Shown here in pieces: positions 29,401-37,627 of a stretch of DNA of 64,000 nt; the stretch's first letter is position 1, and every line of letters starts with the position of its first letter. The notes beneath the pieces were generated by a model that ran no database searches, was not told the origin of the DNA, and saw nothing but the letters and a program-made list of their open reading frames with translations. The position numbers and the translations under genes were made by a program. This stretch comes from Winogradskyella sp. MH6 (GTDB taxonomy: Bacteria; Bacteroidota; Bacteroidia; Flavobacteriales; Flavobacteriaceae), in NCBI RefSeq assembly GCF_022810765.1, contig NZ_CP094494.1, forward strand, positions 682,001 to 746,000, written 5' to 3'.

Positions 29401-32340
29401 GTAAACCCAAACAATTTTACTAATATAAACAGCTATACCCAAATCATTTGGGTACGTGTAGAAGATGTTAATTCTGGATGTTATAAGTTGACAACGCTAG
29501 AGTTGATTGTTAATCAATTACCTGTCTTAACGCAACCTTCACCTTTAAATTTATGTGACGAAAACAATTCAGGTGATGAAATTGAAACTTTCAATCTTGA
29601 AGATACTTCTAATGAAATATTAAATGGACAGACTGGAATTAGCCTTACTTACCACCTAACACAATTAGATGCAGATAATGGAGACAATCCAATAACAAGT
29701 CCTTATACTAACATTGTTAATCCGCAAAACATTTTTGTAAGAGCTACTAACGAGTCAGGTTGTGTAAGTACAATAACTATGTTAATTAGAGTAAACCCAA
29801 TACCATCGCCTACTCCACCAACAAATCTTGAGGTTTGTGATGATGATAATGACGGTTTTACCAGTTTCAATCTAGAAGATAGAACACTAGAAATTATTGG
29901 TGGAGAGCTAAACACCCAGGTCACCTACCACGAAACCCTTGGCGATGCTGATTCTGGAATAAACCCGCTAGTTAGTCCTTACACCAATATTTCTATAAAT
30001 AGCCAGACCATATATATTAGGCTCACCAATACTTTAACAGGTTGTTATAACGCTTCAGAAACCTTAACTATTTCTGTTTTAGCAATTCCTGAAATTCCTT
30101 CGGCTTTAGAAGATATTACCATCTGCGACACTGACAACAATGGATTTTCAGCTTTCGATTTAACCCTTCAAAATACTGAAATTTTAGGTACTCAAACTAA
30201 TGTAGCGTTAACTTACCATGTCTCTGAGGTAGATGCCGAATCTGGTAATAATCCTACATCAAATCCGCAAAATTTTACAAATACAAGCAACCCTCAAACA
30301 ATCTATGTAAGATTAGCAAGTACGATTAACGATTGTTATGCTACAGGCGAATTTAACATTAGTGTAGAGTTACCTCCTGTTGCGATATCTCCCACTCCAT
30401 TAGAGCTTTGTGATGATGAGATAGATGATGAAGTAACGGTTTTTAATCTCACAGATAAAAACGCTGAAATAACAGGTGGAAATAATAGTTACGAAGTAAG
30501 TTATTACGAAACTCAAGAGGAGGCAGAAATGCAAACCAATGCTATTAATGCCGAAGCTTACACTAACACTTCTGTTAATGGAGCTGCAGCAAATCCGCAA
30601 ACAATATATGCTGTTGTTACAGATACAGATACTGGCTGTGTAGATTACACAACGCTAACACTAAGGGTTTTACCCAACCCAACACCAACAGAAAACTTAC
30701 CTCGTATTGAGTTATGCGACGATAATAATTCTGGTGACAACACGGAGCTATTTGATTTAACTACACACGAATTATTATTACTCAATGGCGAAAATGGTGT
30801 ATCACCGACTTATCACATTTCAAATGAAGATGCTGAAAACGGGTTAGCAGCTATAGCAGACCCAACCATGTATAGCAACATTAGCTCTCCTCAAACTATT
30901 TATGTTAGGGTTACTAATGATACAACGGGCTGCTATACCATCGTAAATTTTGAAATTGAAGTATTGCCACTTCCGGAGATAAGCGCCATTACAGATTTTA
31001 TTGTTTGTGAGGTAAATTCAGACAACATTTACAACTTTGATTTAGCATCAAAGAATGACGAAATCTTAAACGGTCTTGATGCCACATTATACGAAGTAAC
31101 CTATCATATTTCGCAAGAAGATGCCGACAATATTGAAAATGCACTTGTAAGTCCATACACCAATATTAGTAATCCGCAACAAATATTTGTAGCGCTAACA
31201 AATACTCAAACAGGTTGCTCTGTAAGTTCAGCTAGTTTTAATATCGAAGTTCAAGAAGGAGCTCTTGCCAATAGTGATGGTGAAGATTTAACTTATCAGA
31301 TTTGTGATGATGAAATGGATAATGACAATGTTGACACAAACAATACAGCTACGTTTGATTTAACAACTTTAAACGAAGAAGTTTTAGATGGTCAAGATCC
31401 TAATAATTACATTGTAAGCTACTATCTTAATGAAACTGATGCTGAATTAGCGATAAACCCTTTATCTACAGATTATGAAAACATTGCTAATCCACAAACA
31501 ATTTGGATAAGAGTAGACAACAACACTCTAGATACGGCTGGTAACGACACCTCTATTTGCTATGATGTAACTTCCGCTACTATAGAAGTAAACTCTTTAC
31601 CTCGTGTAAGTCTAGATGATGAATATATACTCTGTATAAACACCAATGGTAGCGAAATTATTGATTCGCCTATTTTAGATTCTGGATTAAGCACACCAGA
31701 CTATGCTTTTGTCTGGTATCAAGACGGTATTGAAATACAAGGCGCTAATGAAGGACAATATCTTCCATCGCAAGGAGGCATTTATAGTGTTATTGCAACA
31801 AATAGCAACACGCAATGTGAATCATTTGAAGTTAGCACAACCGTAACCATTAGCGAACCACCAATAGTTGAAGCTAATATTACATCTGATGCATTTTCAA
31901 ATTCTAATAGTATTGAAGTGACTGTAACCGGAAGCGGTATCTATGAATATAGTCTAGATGGTGATTCTTGGCAAGACTCTTCAACCTTTTCAGATGTTTC
32001 TATAGGCGAACACACTATTACCGTTAGAGATAAATTTGGCTGTGGTGAAAGCTATGATATAGTAACCGTAATGGGTTATCCTAAATACTTTACACCTAAT
32101 GGAGATGGTATTCATGATACATGGAATATAACCATAATAGAAAACCAAGACGCACTAATCTCTATCTTTGATAGGTATGGCAAATTATTAAAACAAATCA
32201 GTGCTAATAGTGCTGGATGGAATGGTACATATAATGGCAACCTTATGCCATCTAGCGATTATTGGTTTGTTGTAGAGTATAACGAGCCAAGTTCAGGCGA
32301 GAGAAAAGAGTTTAGGGCACATTTTGCTTTAAAGAGATAA
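26404..32340 (+). CDS. Giant repeat protein with T9SS type B C-terminal domain
   Basis: 1,978 residues from ATG 26404, which begins a clean signal peptide (MKHLIFFTCLVFSAIQLSAQ); an ATG at 26371 would add 11 residues. An N-terminal PPC-like module (NDCVNAITVCGNGNF) is followed by Ig-like modules and about 14 modules of roughly 100 residues, each beginning with an acidic knot such as LEVCDDDNDGFTSFNLED and containing VTYHxTxxDA and SPYTNxxxxQTIYVRV. The type B CTD closes the protein (YFTPNGDGIHDTWNI, SIFDRYGKLLKQI). No partner gene follows it directly; the SprF-like gene 2-3 kb upstream may serve both cargos. A surface adhesin or filament role is likely. Confidence 0.9.
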   Translation: MKHLIFFTCLVFSAIQLSAQEPNDCVNAITVCGNGNFMSNAVGSGNEFEVNACSGFEHNSLWLEVNIVQAGTLGFDLIPNDPDINVDYDFWVYGPNVNCGTLGNPIRCATTNPNQAGLPNNHTGINGSTTLTQTGPGANGNGYVYWLNVNVGESYFIVIDRPAGDGGFELQWTGTANEGTGAFPSQPNINEIDDVVQCSSTQDLAVFDLNGLSNSINSEAGTTVEYFASLADAVDNINQLPGIYANASNPQTIYAKATNGSTDCYNITEFDLVVSPIPEATMAVSDTEICEGDSINFTFTGTPNATVNYNIDGGTTQQITLDASGTAILTETPTVDITVSLENAQVLAADGTIVCSQLETDSETVTVVSLNAPTVINNSPICEGEDGELQFSGDANTEITYTVDGGANQNLTLDATGNFTLTLANLTATTIIDIISVTSPSAASCVLNINSTETITVNPLPTVIDPNPLLACNNGTNPNSATFDLDAQSATISNNEANVTVTYYETQLEAETGNTGDALVSPYDSTSANQTVFVRVETDLGCVDYTTLNLQVIDAPIANTPMALQSCDAANQGIGTFNLTDAEAEIIAGNTQAITVTYYVLETEAIAGTPQIADPTLFTNTTAYNQTVYARVDSDATDCFTIAPIALEVFDTPTVATVQPLDECDDASNDGIAQFNLDTQTPLLLDGATDITITYHASLTDAEGNISPLASPYTNTDIQQQTIYVRAENDFNTDCYSISSFNIIVTPVPTIIDPTPLEVCDDGTPDGITSIDLTLKNEEITASNPNYSVSYHIDLNDANNDANPLAIPYTNTVNGQVVVVRVEDINTGCYNTTTLELIVEQAPSANTPTPLEYCDEDSDGFGVFDLTSKDLEITGGDPTLTVSYHDTMANASNNVDALVSPYNNIMANTQTVYARVESSTIATNCETIVELNLIVNPTPQLGAVPTPLVVCDDASGDGFAQFDLPSKETEILQNLADPTLYTVSYYISESDAEAGTNSIVNPNNFTNINSYTQIIWVRVEDVNSGCYKLTTLELIVNQLPVLTQPSPLNLCDENNSGDEIETFNLEDTSNEILNGQTGISLTYHLTQLDADNGDNPITSPYTNIVNPQNIFVRATNESGCVSTITMLIRVNPIPSPTPPTNLEVCDDDNDGFTSFNLEDRTLEIIGGELNTQVTYHETLGDADSGINPLVSPYTNISINSQTIYIRLTNTLTGCYNASETLTISVLAIPEIPSALEDITICDTDNNGFSAFDLTLQNTEILGTQTNVALTYHVSEVDAESGNNPTSNPQNFTNTSNPQTIYVRLASTINDCYATGEFNISVELPPVAISPTPLELCDDEIDDEVTVFNLTDKNAEITGGNNSYEVSYYETQEEAEMQTNAINAEAYTNTSVNGAAANPQTIYAVVTDTDTGCVDYTTLTLRVLPNPTPTENLPRIELCDDNNSGDNTELFDLTTHELLLLNGENGVSPTYHISNEDAENGLAAIADPTMYSNISSPQTIYVRVTNDTTGCYTIVNFEIEVLPLPEISAITDFIVCEVNSDNIYNFDLASKNDEILNGLDATLYEVTYHISQEDADNIENALVSPYTNISNPQQIFVALTNTQTGCSVSSASFNIEVQEGALANSDGEDLTYQICDDEMDNDNVDTNNTATFDLTTLNEEVLDGQDPNNYIVSYYLNETDAELAINPLSTDYENIANPQTIWIRVDNNTLDTAGNDTSICYDVTSATIEVNSLPRVSLDDEYILCINTNGSEIIDSPILDSGLSTPDYAFVWYQDGIEIQGANEGQYLPSQGGIYSVIATNSNTQCESFEVSTTVTISEPPIVEANITSDAFSNSNSIEVTVTGSGIYEYSLDGDSWQDSSTFSDVSIGEHTITVRDKFGCGESYDIVTVMGYPKYFTPNGDGIHDTWNITIIENQDALISIFDRYGKLLKQISANSAGWNGTYNGNLMPSSDYWFVVEYNEPSSGERKEFRAHFALKR
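27790..31610 (+). repeat. About 13 tandem ~95-100-residue coding modules
   Basis: Modules open with C-D-D/E-x-x-x-D/N-G-x-x-x-F-D/N-L, for example at about 28390, 28680, 28960, 29260, 29545, 29835, 30120, 30405, 30705, 31000 and 31300, a pitch of roughly 290 bases. A single earlier relative sits near 26990. The DxDxDG-like knots resemble calcium-binding loops. Units differ at the base level, so they are not recent copies. Confidence 0.85.
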
Positions 32341-32463
32341 CTGCTTTATTTTGTTTTTTATCCTATAACCACCTTTATCACAGACTTTCTATAATATATT
32401 TACTTTAGGCAAGTACCTTTTTTACACATTTTTTAATATCATTGTTAAAAGATTAATTTACAA

Positions 32464-34911
32464 GTGAAAGTACTCAAGTTTGGAGGCACTTCAGTTGCCA
32501 ATGCCGAAAACATATCAAAGGTCATTAAGATTCTAGAAAACGAATCTAAAAAATATGAAATCGCTGTTGTAGTGTCAGCTCTTGGTGGTACAACAGACAT
32601 GCTAATTGAAGCTGGTGAGCTTGCTACAGCTAAAGACGAAAACTACTTAGAGGTTTTTCAACAAATTGCAGATCGTCACAATAATGTTGTCGAAGGATTA
32701 ATTAAAGGACAAAAAAAGCAAACCGTTCTAAAACAAGTCAATTCAAAGCTTGAAGAGTTAAAACAAATTCTTCAAGGCATTTACCTTATCAACGAGTTTT
32801 CTAACAAAACCATTGATAAAATTGTAAGTTTTGGAGAGCTTTTATCATCTTATATTATTTCTGAAGCCTTAGAACAAACTCTTCAAAATTCATCCTTAAA
32901 AGATAGCAGAGAACTCATTTTAACAGATTCTACATTTACAAATGCTATTGTAAAAACAAAGGAAACCTCAACTAACATTTCAACGTTTTTTAAAAAGAAC
33001 AAAGACAAAGTTGTTTTGTTACCTGGTTTTGTTTCCAGAAACAAAAACAACGACACCACAACATTAGGAAGAGGTGGTTCAGATTACACGGCAGCATTAA
33101 TTGCTTCAGCTTTAAAAGCAGACGTTTTAGAAATATGGACTGATGTTAGCGGCATGTATACAGCCAACCCAAAATTGGTAAAGCAAGCTTTTCCTATTAC
33201 AGAGATTTCGTATCAGGAAGCCATGGAACTATCGCATTTTGGCGCTAAGGTATTGTATCCACCAACGGTTCAACCTGCTTTGCAAAAGAATATTCCTATT
33301 CACATAAAAAATACGTTTGCACCAACTGACAAAGGCACTTTTATTACCAAAAAAAGTAAAGACAAAAAAGAACCTGTAAAAGGCATAAGTCATATTGAAA
33401 ATATTGCCCTACTAACATTAGAAGGCAATGGCATGATTGGTGTTCCCGGCTTTTCTAAGCGTTTGTTTTCTGCATTATCGAGAAGTAATATTAATGTAGT
33501 TTTAATTACTCAAGCTTCTTCAGAACACTCTATATGTGTAGGTGTTTACAGTGCTGATGCAAAAAAAGCAAAACAAATAGTTGACGAAGAATTTGTTTAT
33601 GAAATCTCAAAAAAGAAAATAAAACCTCTGCTGGTTGAAGATGGTTTGGCTATTGTTGCCGTTGTTGGTGACAATATGAAAAACCATCAAGGCATTAGCG
33701 GCAGAATGTTTAGAGCATTGGGTAAAAACAATGTCAACGTAAGAGCTATAGCACAAGGAGCTTCAGAGCGAAATATCTCAGCGGTTATTTCTAACAAAGA
33801 CATTAAAAAAGCACTTACGGCACTTCATAACCGCTTTTTTGAAAAGCAAATCAAAACCCTCAACTTATTTATTGTTGGCGTTGGTAATGTTGGTGCTATT
33901 TTATTAAATCAAATAAACAAACAACAAAGCTACCTGAACGAAAATCTATTGCTTAATGTCAAAGTTGTTGGCATTAGTAATTCTAAAAAAATGATTTTTG
34001 ATGAGGAAGGAATTGATCTCAACTCTTGGAACGAACAGTTGAAAAAAGGAAAAAAACGATCTCACACATCTTTTTTTGATACCGTTAAAGAATTCAACCT
34101 TAGCAATAGCATTTTTGTAGATGTAACCGCAAACGAAGAAGTTGCAAAAACATACAAAGACTACTTAAAAGAAAGTATTTCGGTAATTGCCTGTAATAAA
34201 ATTGCTTGTTCTTCTAAATATTCCGACTATCAAGAGTTAAAAGATTTATCGAGAAAATACAATGCTTCGTTTTTATTCGAAACTAATGTTGGCGCAGGAT
34301 TACCAGTCATAAACACACTTAATAATTTAATAAATTCAGGAGATAAGATTACTTCAATTCAAGCCGTTTTATCTGGAAGTCTGAATTTTATTTTCAATAA
34401 TTTTGATGACAACAGCAGTTTTCATGACATCGTGAAACAAGCCCAAGAAGAAGGTTACACAGAACCAGACTCAAGAATAGATTTAAGTGGTGTTGATGTG
34501 GCTAGAAAAATCTTAATTCTTGCTAGGGAAGCAGGTTTTAAACTCGATTTAAAAGACATTAAAAATCAATCGTTTTTACCAAAAGAAAGTCTAAAAGCAA
34601 AAACAGTCTATGATTTTTACAACACCTTAAAAACTGAAGCTTCGCATTTTAGCAAACTATACAATTCTGCCAAAAACAATGACTGTCAACTAAAATATGT
34701 TGCCGAGTTTAACAACGGTAAAGCTCGTGTAGGACTAAAAGAAATTAACAAAGAACATCCTTTTTACAACCTAAAAGGAAAAGACAATATCGTACTGTTC
34801 TTTACCGAAAGATATATTGAGCAACCATTGATAATTAAAGGAGCTGGTGCTGGCGCAGAAGTAACAGCATCTGGCTTGTTTGGAGATATTATCACCTTAG
34901 GAAGAAATTAA
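32464..34911 (+). CDS. thrA: Bifunctional aspartate kinase / homoserine dehydrogenase I
   Basis: 815 residues from a GTG start. Aspartate kinase domain at about 1-300 (KVLKFGGTSVANAENI; TTLGRGGSDYTAALIASAL; EIWTDVSGMYTANPK), tandem ACT domains at about 310-460 (allosteric control), and homoserine dehydrogenase at about 465-815 (IVGVGNVGAILLNQI nucleotide site; ETNVGAGLPVINTLNNL; EEGYTEPDSRIDLSGVDVARK). It catalyses the first and third steps from aspartate to threonine. It leads a thrA-thrB-thrC operon with gaps of 3 and -4 bases. I see no Thr/Ile-rich leader peptide in the 123 bases upstream. Confidence 0.97.
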   Translation: MKVLKFGGTSVANAENISKVIKILENESKKYEIAVVVSALGGTTDMLIEAGELATAKDENYLEVFQQIADRHNNVVEGLIKGQKKQTVLKQVNSKLEELKQILQGIYLINEFSNKTIDKIVSFGELLSSYIISEALEQTLQNSSLKDSRELILTDSTFTNAIVKTKETSTNISTFFKKNKDKVVLLPGFVSRNKNNDTTTLGRGGSDYTAALIASALKADVLEIWTDVSGMYTANPKLVKQAFPITEISYQEAMELSHFGAKVLYPPTVQPALQKNIPIHIKNTFAPTDKGTFITKKSKDKKEPVKGISHIENIALLTLEGNGMIGVPGFSKRLFSALSRSNINVVLITQASSEHSICVGVYSADAKKAKQIVDEEFVYEISKKKIKPLLVEDGLAIVAVVGDNMKNHQGISGRMFRALGKNNVNVRAIAQGASERNISAVISNKDIKKALTALHNRFFEKQIKTLNLFIVGVGNVGAILLNQINKQQSYLNENLLLNVKVVGISNSKKMIFDEEGIDLNSWNEQLKKGKKRSHTSFFDTVKEFNLSNSIFVDVTANEEVAKTYKDYLKESISVIACNKIACSSKYSDYQELKDLSRKYNASFLFETNVGAGLPVINTLNNLINSGDKITSIQAVLSGSLNFIFNNFDDNSSFHDIVKQAQEEGYTEPDSRIDLSGVDVARKILILAREAGFKLDLKDIKNQSFLPKESLKAKTVYDFYNTLKTEASHFSKLYNSAKNNDCQLKYVAEFNNGKARVGLKEINKEHPFYNLKGKDNIVLFFTERYIEQPLIIKGAGAGAEVTASGLFGDIITLGRN

Positions 34912-34914
34912 AAA

Positions 34915-35835
34915 ATGGATCAAATTAAAGTTTTTTCACCTGCAACTGTTGCCAATGTATCATGTGGCTACGATGCTATGGGATTTGCATTAGAGACTTT
35001 GGGTGATGACATGATTTTTACTAAAACAAACTCCAAAGACGTTATCATTTCTAAAATAGAAGGCGCAAATCTTCCGTATGAAGCTCATAAAAATGCCGCT
35101 GGAGTGGTTGCGCAAATGATGCTAAAAGACTGTAATGCTAATTTTGGGCTAGACATTCAAATCTTTAAAAACTTTAAACCAGGTAGTGGTTTAGGGAGTA
35201 GTGCAGCAAGTGCATCAGGAACCGCATTTGCTGTAAACCATTTATTAGGCAACACCTATTCTAACTTAGAACTCACCAAATTTGCCATGCATGGTGAAGT
35301 TGTGGCTTGTGGCTCTGCCATTGCAGACAATGTTGCTGCTGCAATTTACGGAGGTTTTATTTTGGTTAGAAGTTATGTTCCGCTAGATATCGTAAGTATA
35401 CCAACACCTACAAATCTCGTGGCTACAGTTATTCATCCTCAGATTGAAATAAAAACAGAAGACGCTCGTAAAGTTGTACCAACACAAATTGAGCTAAAAA
35501 CTGCCATTACGCAATGGTCTAACGTAGGTGGACTCATCAGCGGCTTGCACAGCAATGACTTTGATTTAATTGGTCGCTCTTTGGTTGATTTAGTTGCAGA
35601 GCCCAACCGCAAAAAATTAATTCCACTTTTTGACGATGTTAAGCAATCTGCTATTTCTGCAGGTGCTCTAGGAGCTGGGATTTCAGGTTCTGGACCTTCA
35701 ATTTTTGCACTGAGTAAAAATATAGAAACGGCCAAAAAAGTGGAAGAAGCAATGGATACTGTTTATAAAAATTCAGGTATTGAATACAGCACATACGTAT
35801 CTCATATTAGTAAAACAGGAACACGAATTCAATGA
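34915..35835 (+). CDS. thrB: Homoserine kinase
   Basis: A 306-residue GHMP kinase that phosphorylates homoserine. The ATP loop is PGSGLGSSAASASG at about 88-101; the start FSPATVANVSCGYDAMGFAL and the C-terminal GAGISGSGPSIFAL are characteristic of ThrB. It begins 3 bases after thrA and overlaps thrC by 4 bases (ATGA). Confidence 0.96.
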   Translation: MDQIKVFSPATVANVSCGYDAMGFALETLGDDMIFTKTNSKDVIISKIEGANLPYEAHKNAAGVVAQMMLKDCNANFGLDIQIFKNFKPGSGLGSSAASASGTAFAVNHLLGNTYSNLELTKFAMHGEVVACGSAIADNVAAAIYGGFILVRSYVPLDIVSIPTPTNLVATVIHPQIEIKTEDARKVVPTQIELKTAITQWSNVGGLISGLHSNDFDLIGRSLVDLVAEPNRKKLIPLFDDVKQSAISAGALGAGISGSGPSIFALSKNIETAKKVEEAMDTVYKNSGIEYSTYVSHISKTGTRIQ

Positions 35836-37136
35836 CATATTTTAGCTTAAACCATAACGCACCAGAAGTTACATTTGAAGAAGCTGTCGTTAGAGGATTA
35901 GCGCCAGATAAGGGCTTATACTTTCCGAAAACCATTCAACAATTACCAGATTCATTTTTTCAAAATATTGAAACCCTAAGTCATGTTGATATTGCTTTTG
36001 AGGCCATTAAACAATTTGTTGGTGATGAAATTCCTGAAGCTCAACTTAAAGAAATTTTAAAAGATGTTTTAAGCTTTGATTTCCCTTTAGTTGAAATTGA
36101 TAAAAGCATTGCTACTTTAGAATTATACCATGGACCAACTATGGCGTTTAAAGATGTTGGAGCACGTTTTATGGCACGTTGTCTTGGTTATTTCAATAGC
36201 AAAAATCTAAACACCGAAAATGTCACGGTATTAGTGGCTACTTCTGGAGATACAGGCGGAGCTGTTGCTAATGGATTTTTGGGTGTTAACGGAGTAGACG
36301 TTGTTATTTTGTATCCAAGCGGAAAGGTTAGCGATATTCAAGAGAAACAACTCACTACACTTGGGCAAAATATTACGGCTTTAGAAGTTGATGGTGTTTT
36401 TGACGATTGCCAAACCATGGTAAAAACTGCATTTTTAGATGAAGATTTAAAAAAAGCCAGAACGCTTACCTCAGCAAACTCCATAAATATTGCCAGATGG
36501 TTACCACAAATGTTCTACTACTTTTTTGCCTATAAAACTTTAAAAGACAAAAGTAAAAAACTGATTTTCTCTGTACCTAGTGGCAATTATGGTAACATTT
36601 GCGCAGGTATGATGGCTCAAAAACTTGGATTGCCAATTCAGCATTTTGTTACTGGGACTAACGCCAACAATATTGTACCAGAATATTTAAAAACAGGCGA
36701 TTACAAAACCAAACCATCCGTAGCTACAATAAGTAACGCTATGGATGTTGGTGCACCAAGTAATTTTATAAGGATTGAAGAACTACACAATAATAGCTTT
36801 AAGCAATTAAAAGAAAATCTTTCAGGTTACAGCTATACCGATTCTGAAACTATTGATGCTATCAATTATTTAAAAACACATCATAATTACATCGCAGATC
36901 CTCACGGAGCCATTGGTTATTTAGCACTAAAAAACTACTTAAACCAAAATCCTGATTCCTTCGGTATTTTCCTAGAAACTGCACATCCTATTAAATTCTT
37001 ACCTGTAATACCAAAACAAATAGCAGACAATATGGAAATGCCATTACAGACTAAATCTATACTACACAAAGAAAAGAAGTCTATTAAAATTTCTAATTAT
37101 AATCAACTAAAACATTTTCTTTTAAACAACCCTTAA
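35832..37136 (+). CDS. thrC: Threonine synthase
   Basis: A 434-residue PLP enzyme that converts O-phosphohomoserine to threonine. The pyridoxal lysine lies in HGPTMAFKDVGARF (about residue 107), the phosphate loop is SGDTGGAVANGF and the second PLP contact is PSGNYGNICAG. The N-terminus (MTYFSLNHNAPEVTFEEAVVRG) is that of the long ThrC class. It is the last gene of the threonine operon. Confidence 0.96.
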   Translation: MTYFSLNHNAPEVTFEEAVVRGLAPDKGLYFPKTIQQLPDSFFQNIETLSHVDIAFEAIKQFVGDEIPEAQLKEILKDVLSFDFPLVEIDKSIATLELYHGPTMAFKDVGARFMARCLGYFNSKNLNTENVTVLVATSGDTGGAVANGFLGVNGVDVVILYPSGKVSDIQEKQLTTLGQNITALEVDGVFDDCQTMVKTAFLDEDLKKARTLTSANSINIARWLPQMFYYFFAYKTLKDKSKKLIFSVPSGNYGNICAGMMAQKLGLPIQHFVTGTNANNIVPEYLKTGDYKTKPSVATISNAMDVGAPSNFIRIEELHNNSFKQLKENLSGYSYTDSETIDAINYLKTHHNYIADPHGAIGYLALKNYLNQNPDSFGIFLETAHPIKFLPVIPKQIADNMEMPLQTKSILHKEKKSIKISNYNQLKHFLLNNP

Positions 37137-37163
37137 TCTACTTCAATCTATTTTCAAATTACG

Positions 37164-37261
37164 AACCCCTTAATTTTTAGGGTTAAAAATTGATTTTATC
37201 ATAATTATACTATTCATACCCTAAAATTTTAAGGGCTATAATTTTATTTATTATAAATTTG
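37164..37261 (+). promoter_or_regulatory. Control region of the P-II/amtB operon with two CCCT...AGGG inverted repeats
   Basis: A -7 element TAAATTTG at 37254-37261 lies 24 bases before the ATG, but there is no TTTG at the usual -33 place. Upstream are two imperfect palindromes of the same type, CCCTTAATTTTTAGGG (37167-37182) and CCCTAAAATTTTAAGGG (37219-37235), 52 bases apart. The second sits where a -33 contact would be, which suggests activator-dependent expression, probably by nitrogen status. Confidence 0.5.
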
Positions 37262-37284
37262 AATAAATTTCAAAATTTATTTCA

Positions 37285-37623
37285 ATGAAAAAAGTTGAAG
37301 CCATTATTAGAAAATCTAAATTTTCTGCTGTTAAAAGCGCACTACATGATGTTGGCGTAAATTTCTTCTCCTATTGGGATGTTACAGGTCTTGGCAACGA
37401 AAAAGAAGGACATGTATACAGAGGCGTTTCATATAGCACTAGCGATATACAAAGACGTTACTTATCTATTGTAGTGAATGACGATTTTGAAGAAGTTACC
37501 ATAAAAGCCATTTTAGAATCTGCCGCAACTGGTGAAGTTGGTGATGGTAAAATTTTTGTATCAGACATTAAAGAATGCTACAGAATTAGAACCGGAGAAA
37601 AAGGAGGTCAAACTTTAAATTAA
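37285..37623 (+). CDS. glnK: P-II family nitrogen regulatory protein
   Basis: A 112-residue trimeric signal protein that reports 2-oxoglutarate and ATP/ADP status. Visible landmarks: MKKVEAIIRKSKFSAVKSAL, T-loop GHVYRGVSY with the tyrosine equivalent to Tyr51, the B-loop AATGEVGDGKIFV and the C-loop IRTGEKG. The T-loop is about one residue shorter than in enterobacterial GlnB. It is 4 bases before an ammonium transporter gene, so it is the GlnK type that plugs AmtB when ammonium is plentiful. The nearby thr and ppc genes are not part of this unit. Confidence 0.93.
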   Translation: MKKVEAIIRKSKFSAVKSALHDVGVNFFSYWDVTGLGNEKEGHVYRGVSYSTSDIQRRYLSIVVNDDFEEVTIKAILESAATGEVGDGKIFVSDIKECYRIRTGEKGGQTLN

Positions 37624-37627
37624 CACC

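Noticed and set aside
27790..31610. Regular repeat spacing of about 290 bases suggested a CRISPR or other DNA repeat array
   Set aside because: Units are protein modules of about 97 residues with diverged DNA; there is no identical short repeat with unique spacers and no cas gene.
32341..32463. Threonine attenuator before thrA
   Set aside because: No small ORF with runs of Thr or Ile codons and no terminator-antiterminator pair can be seen in the 123 bases.
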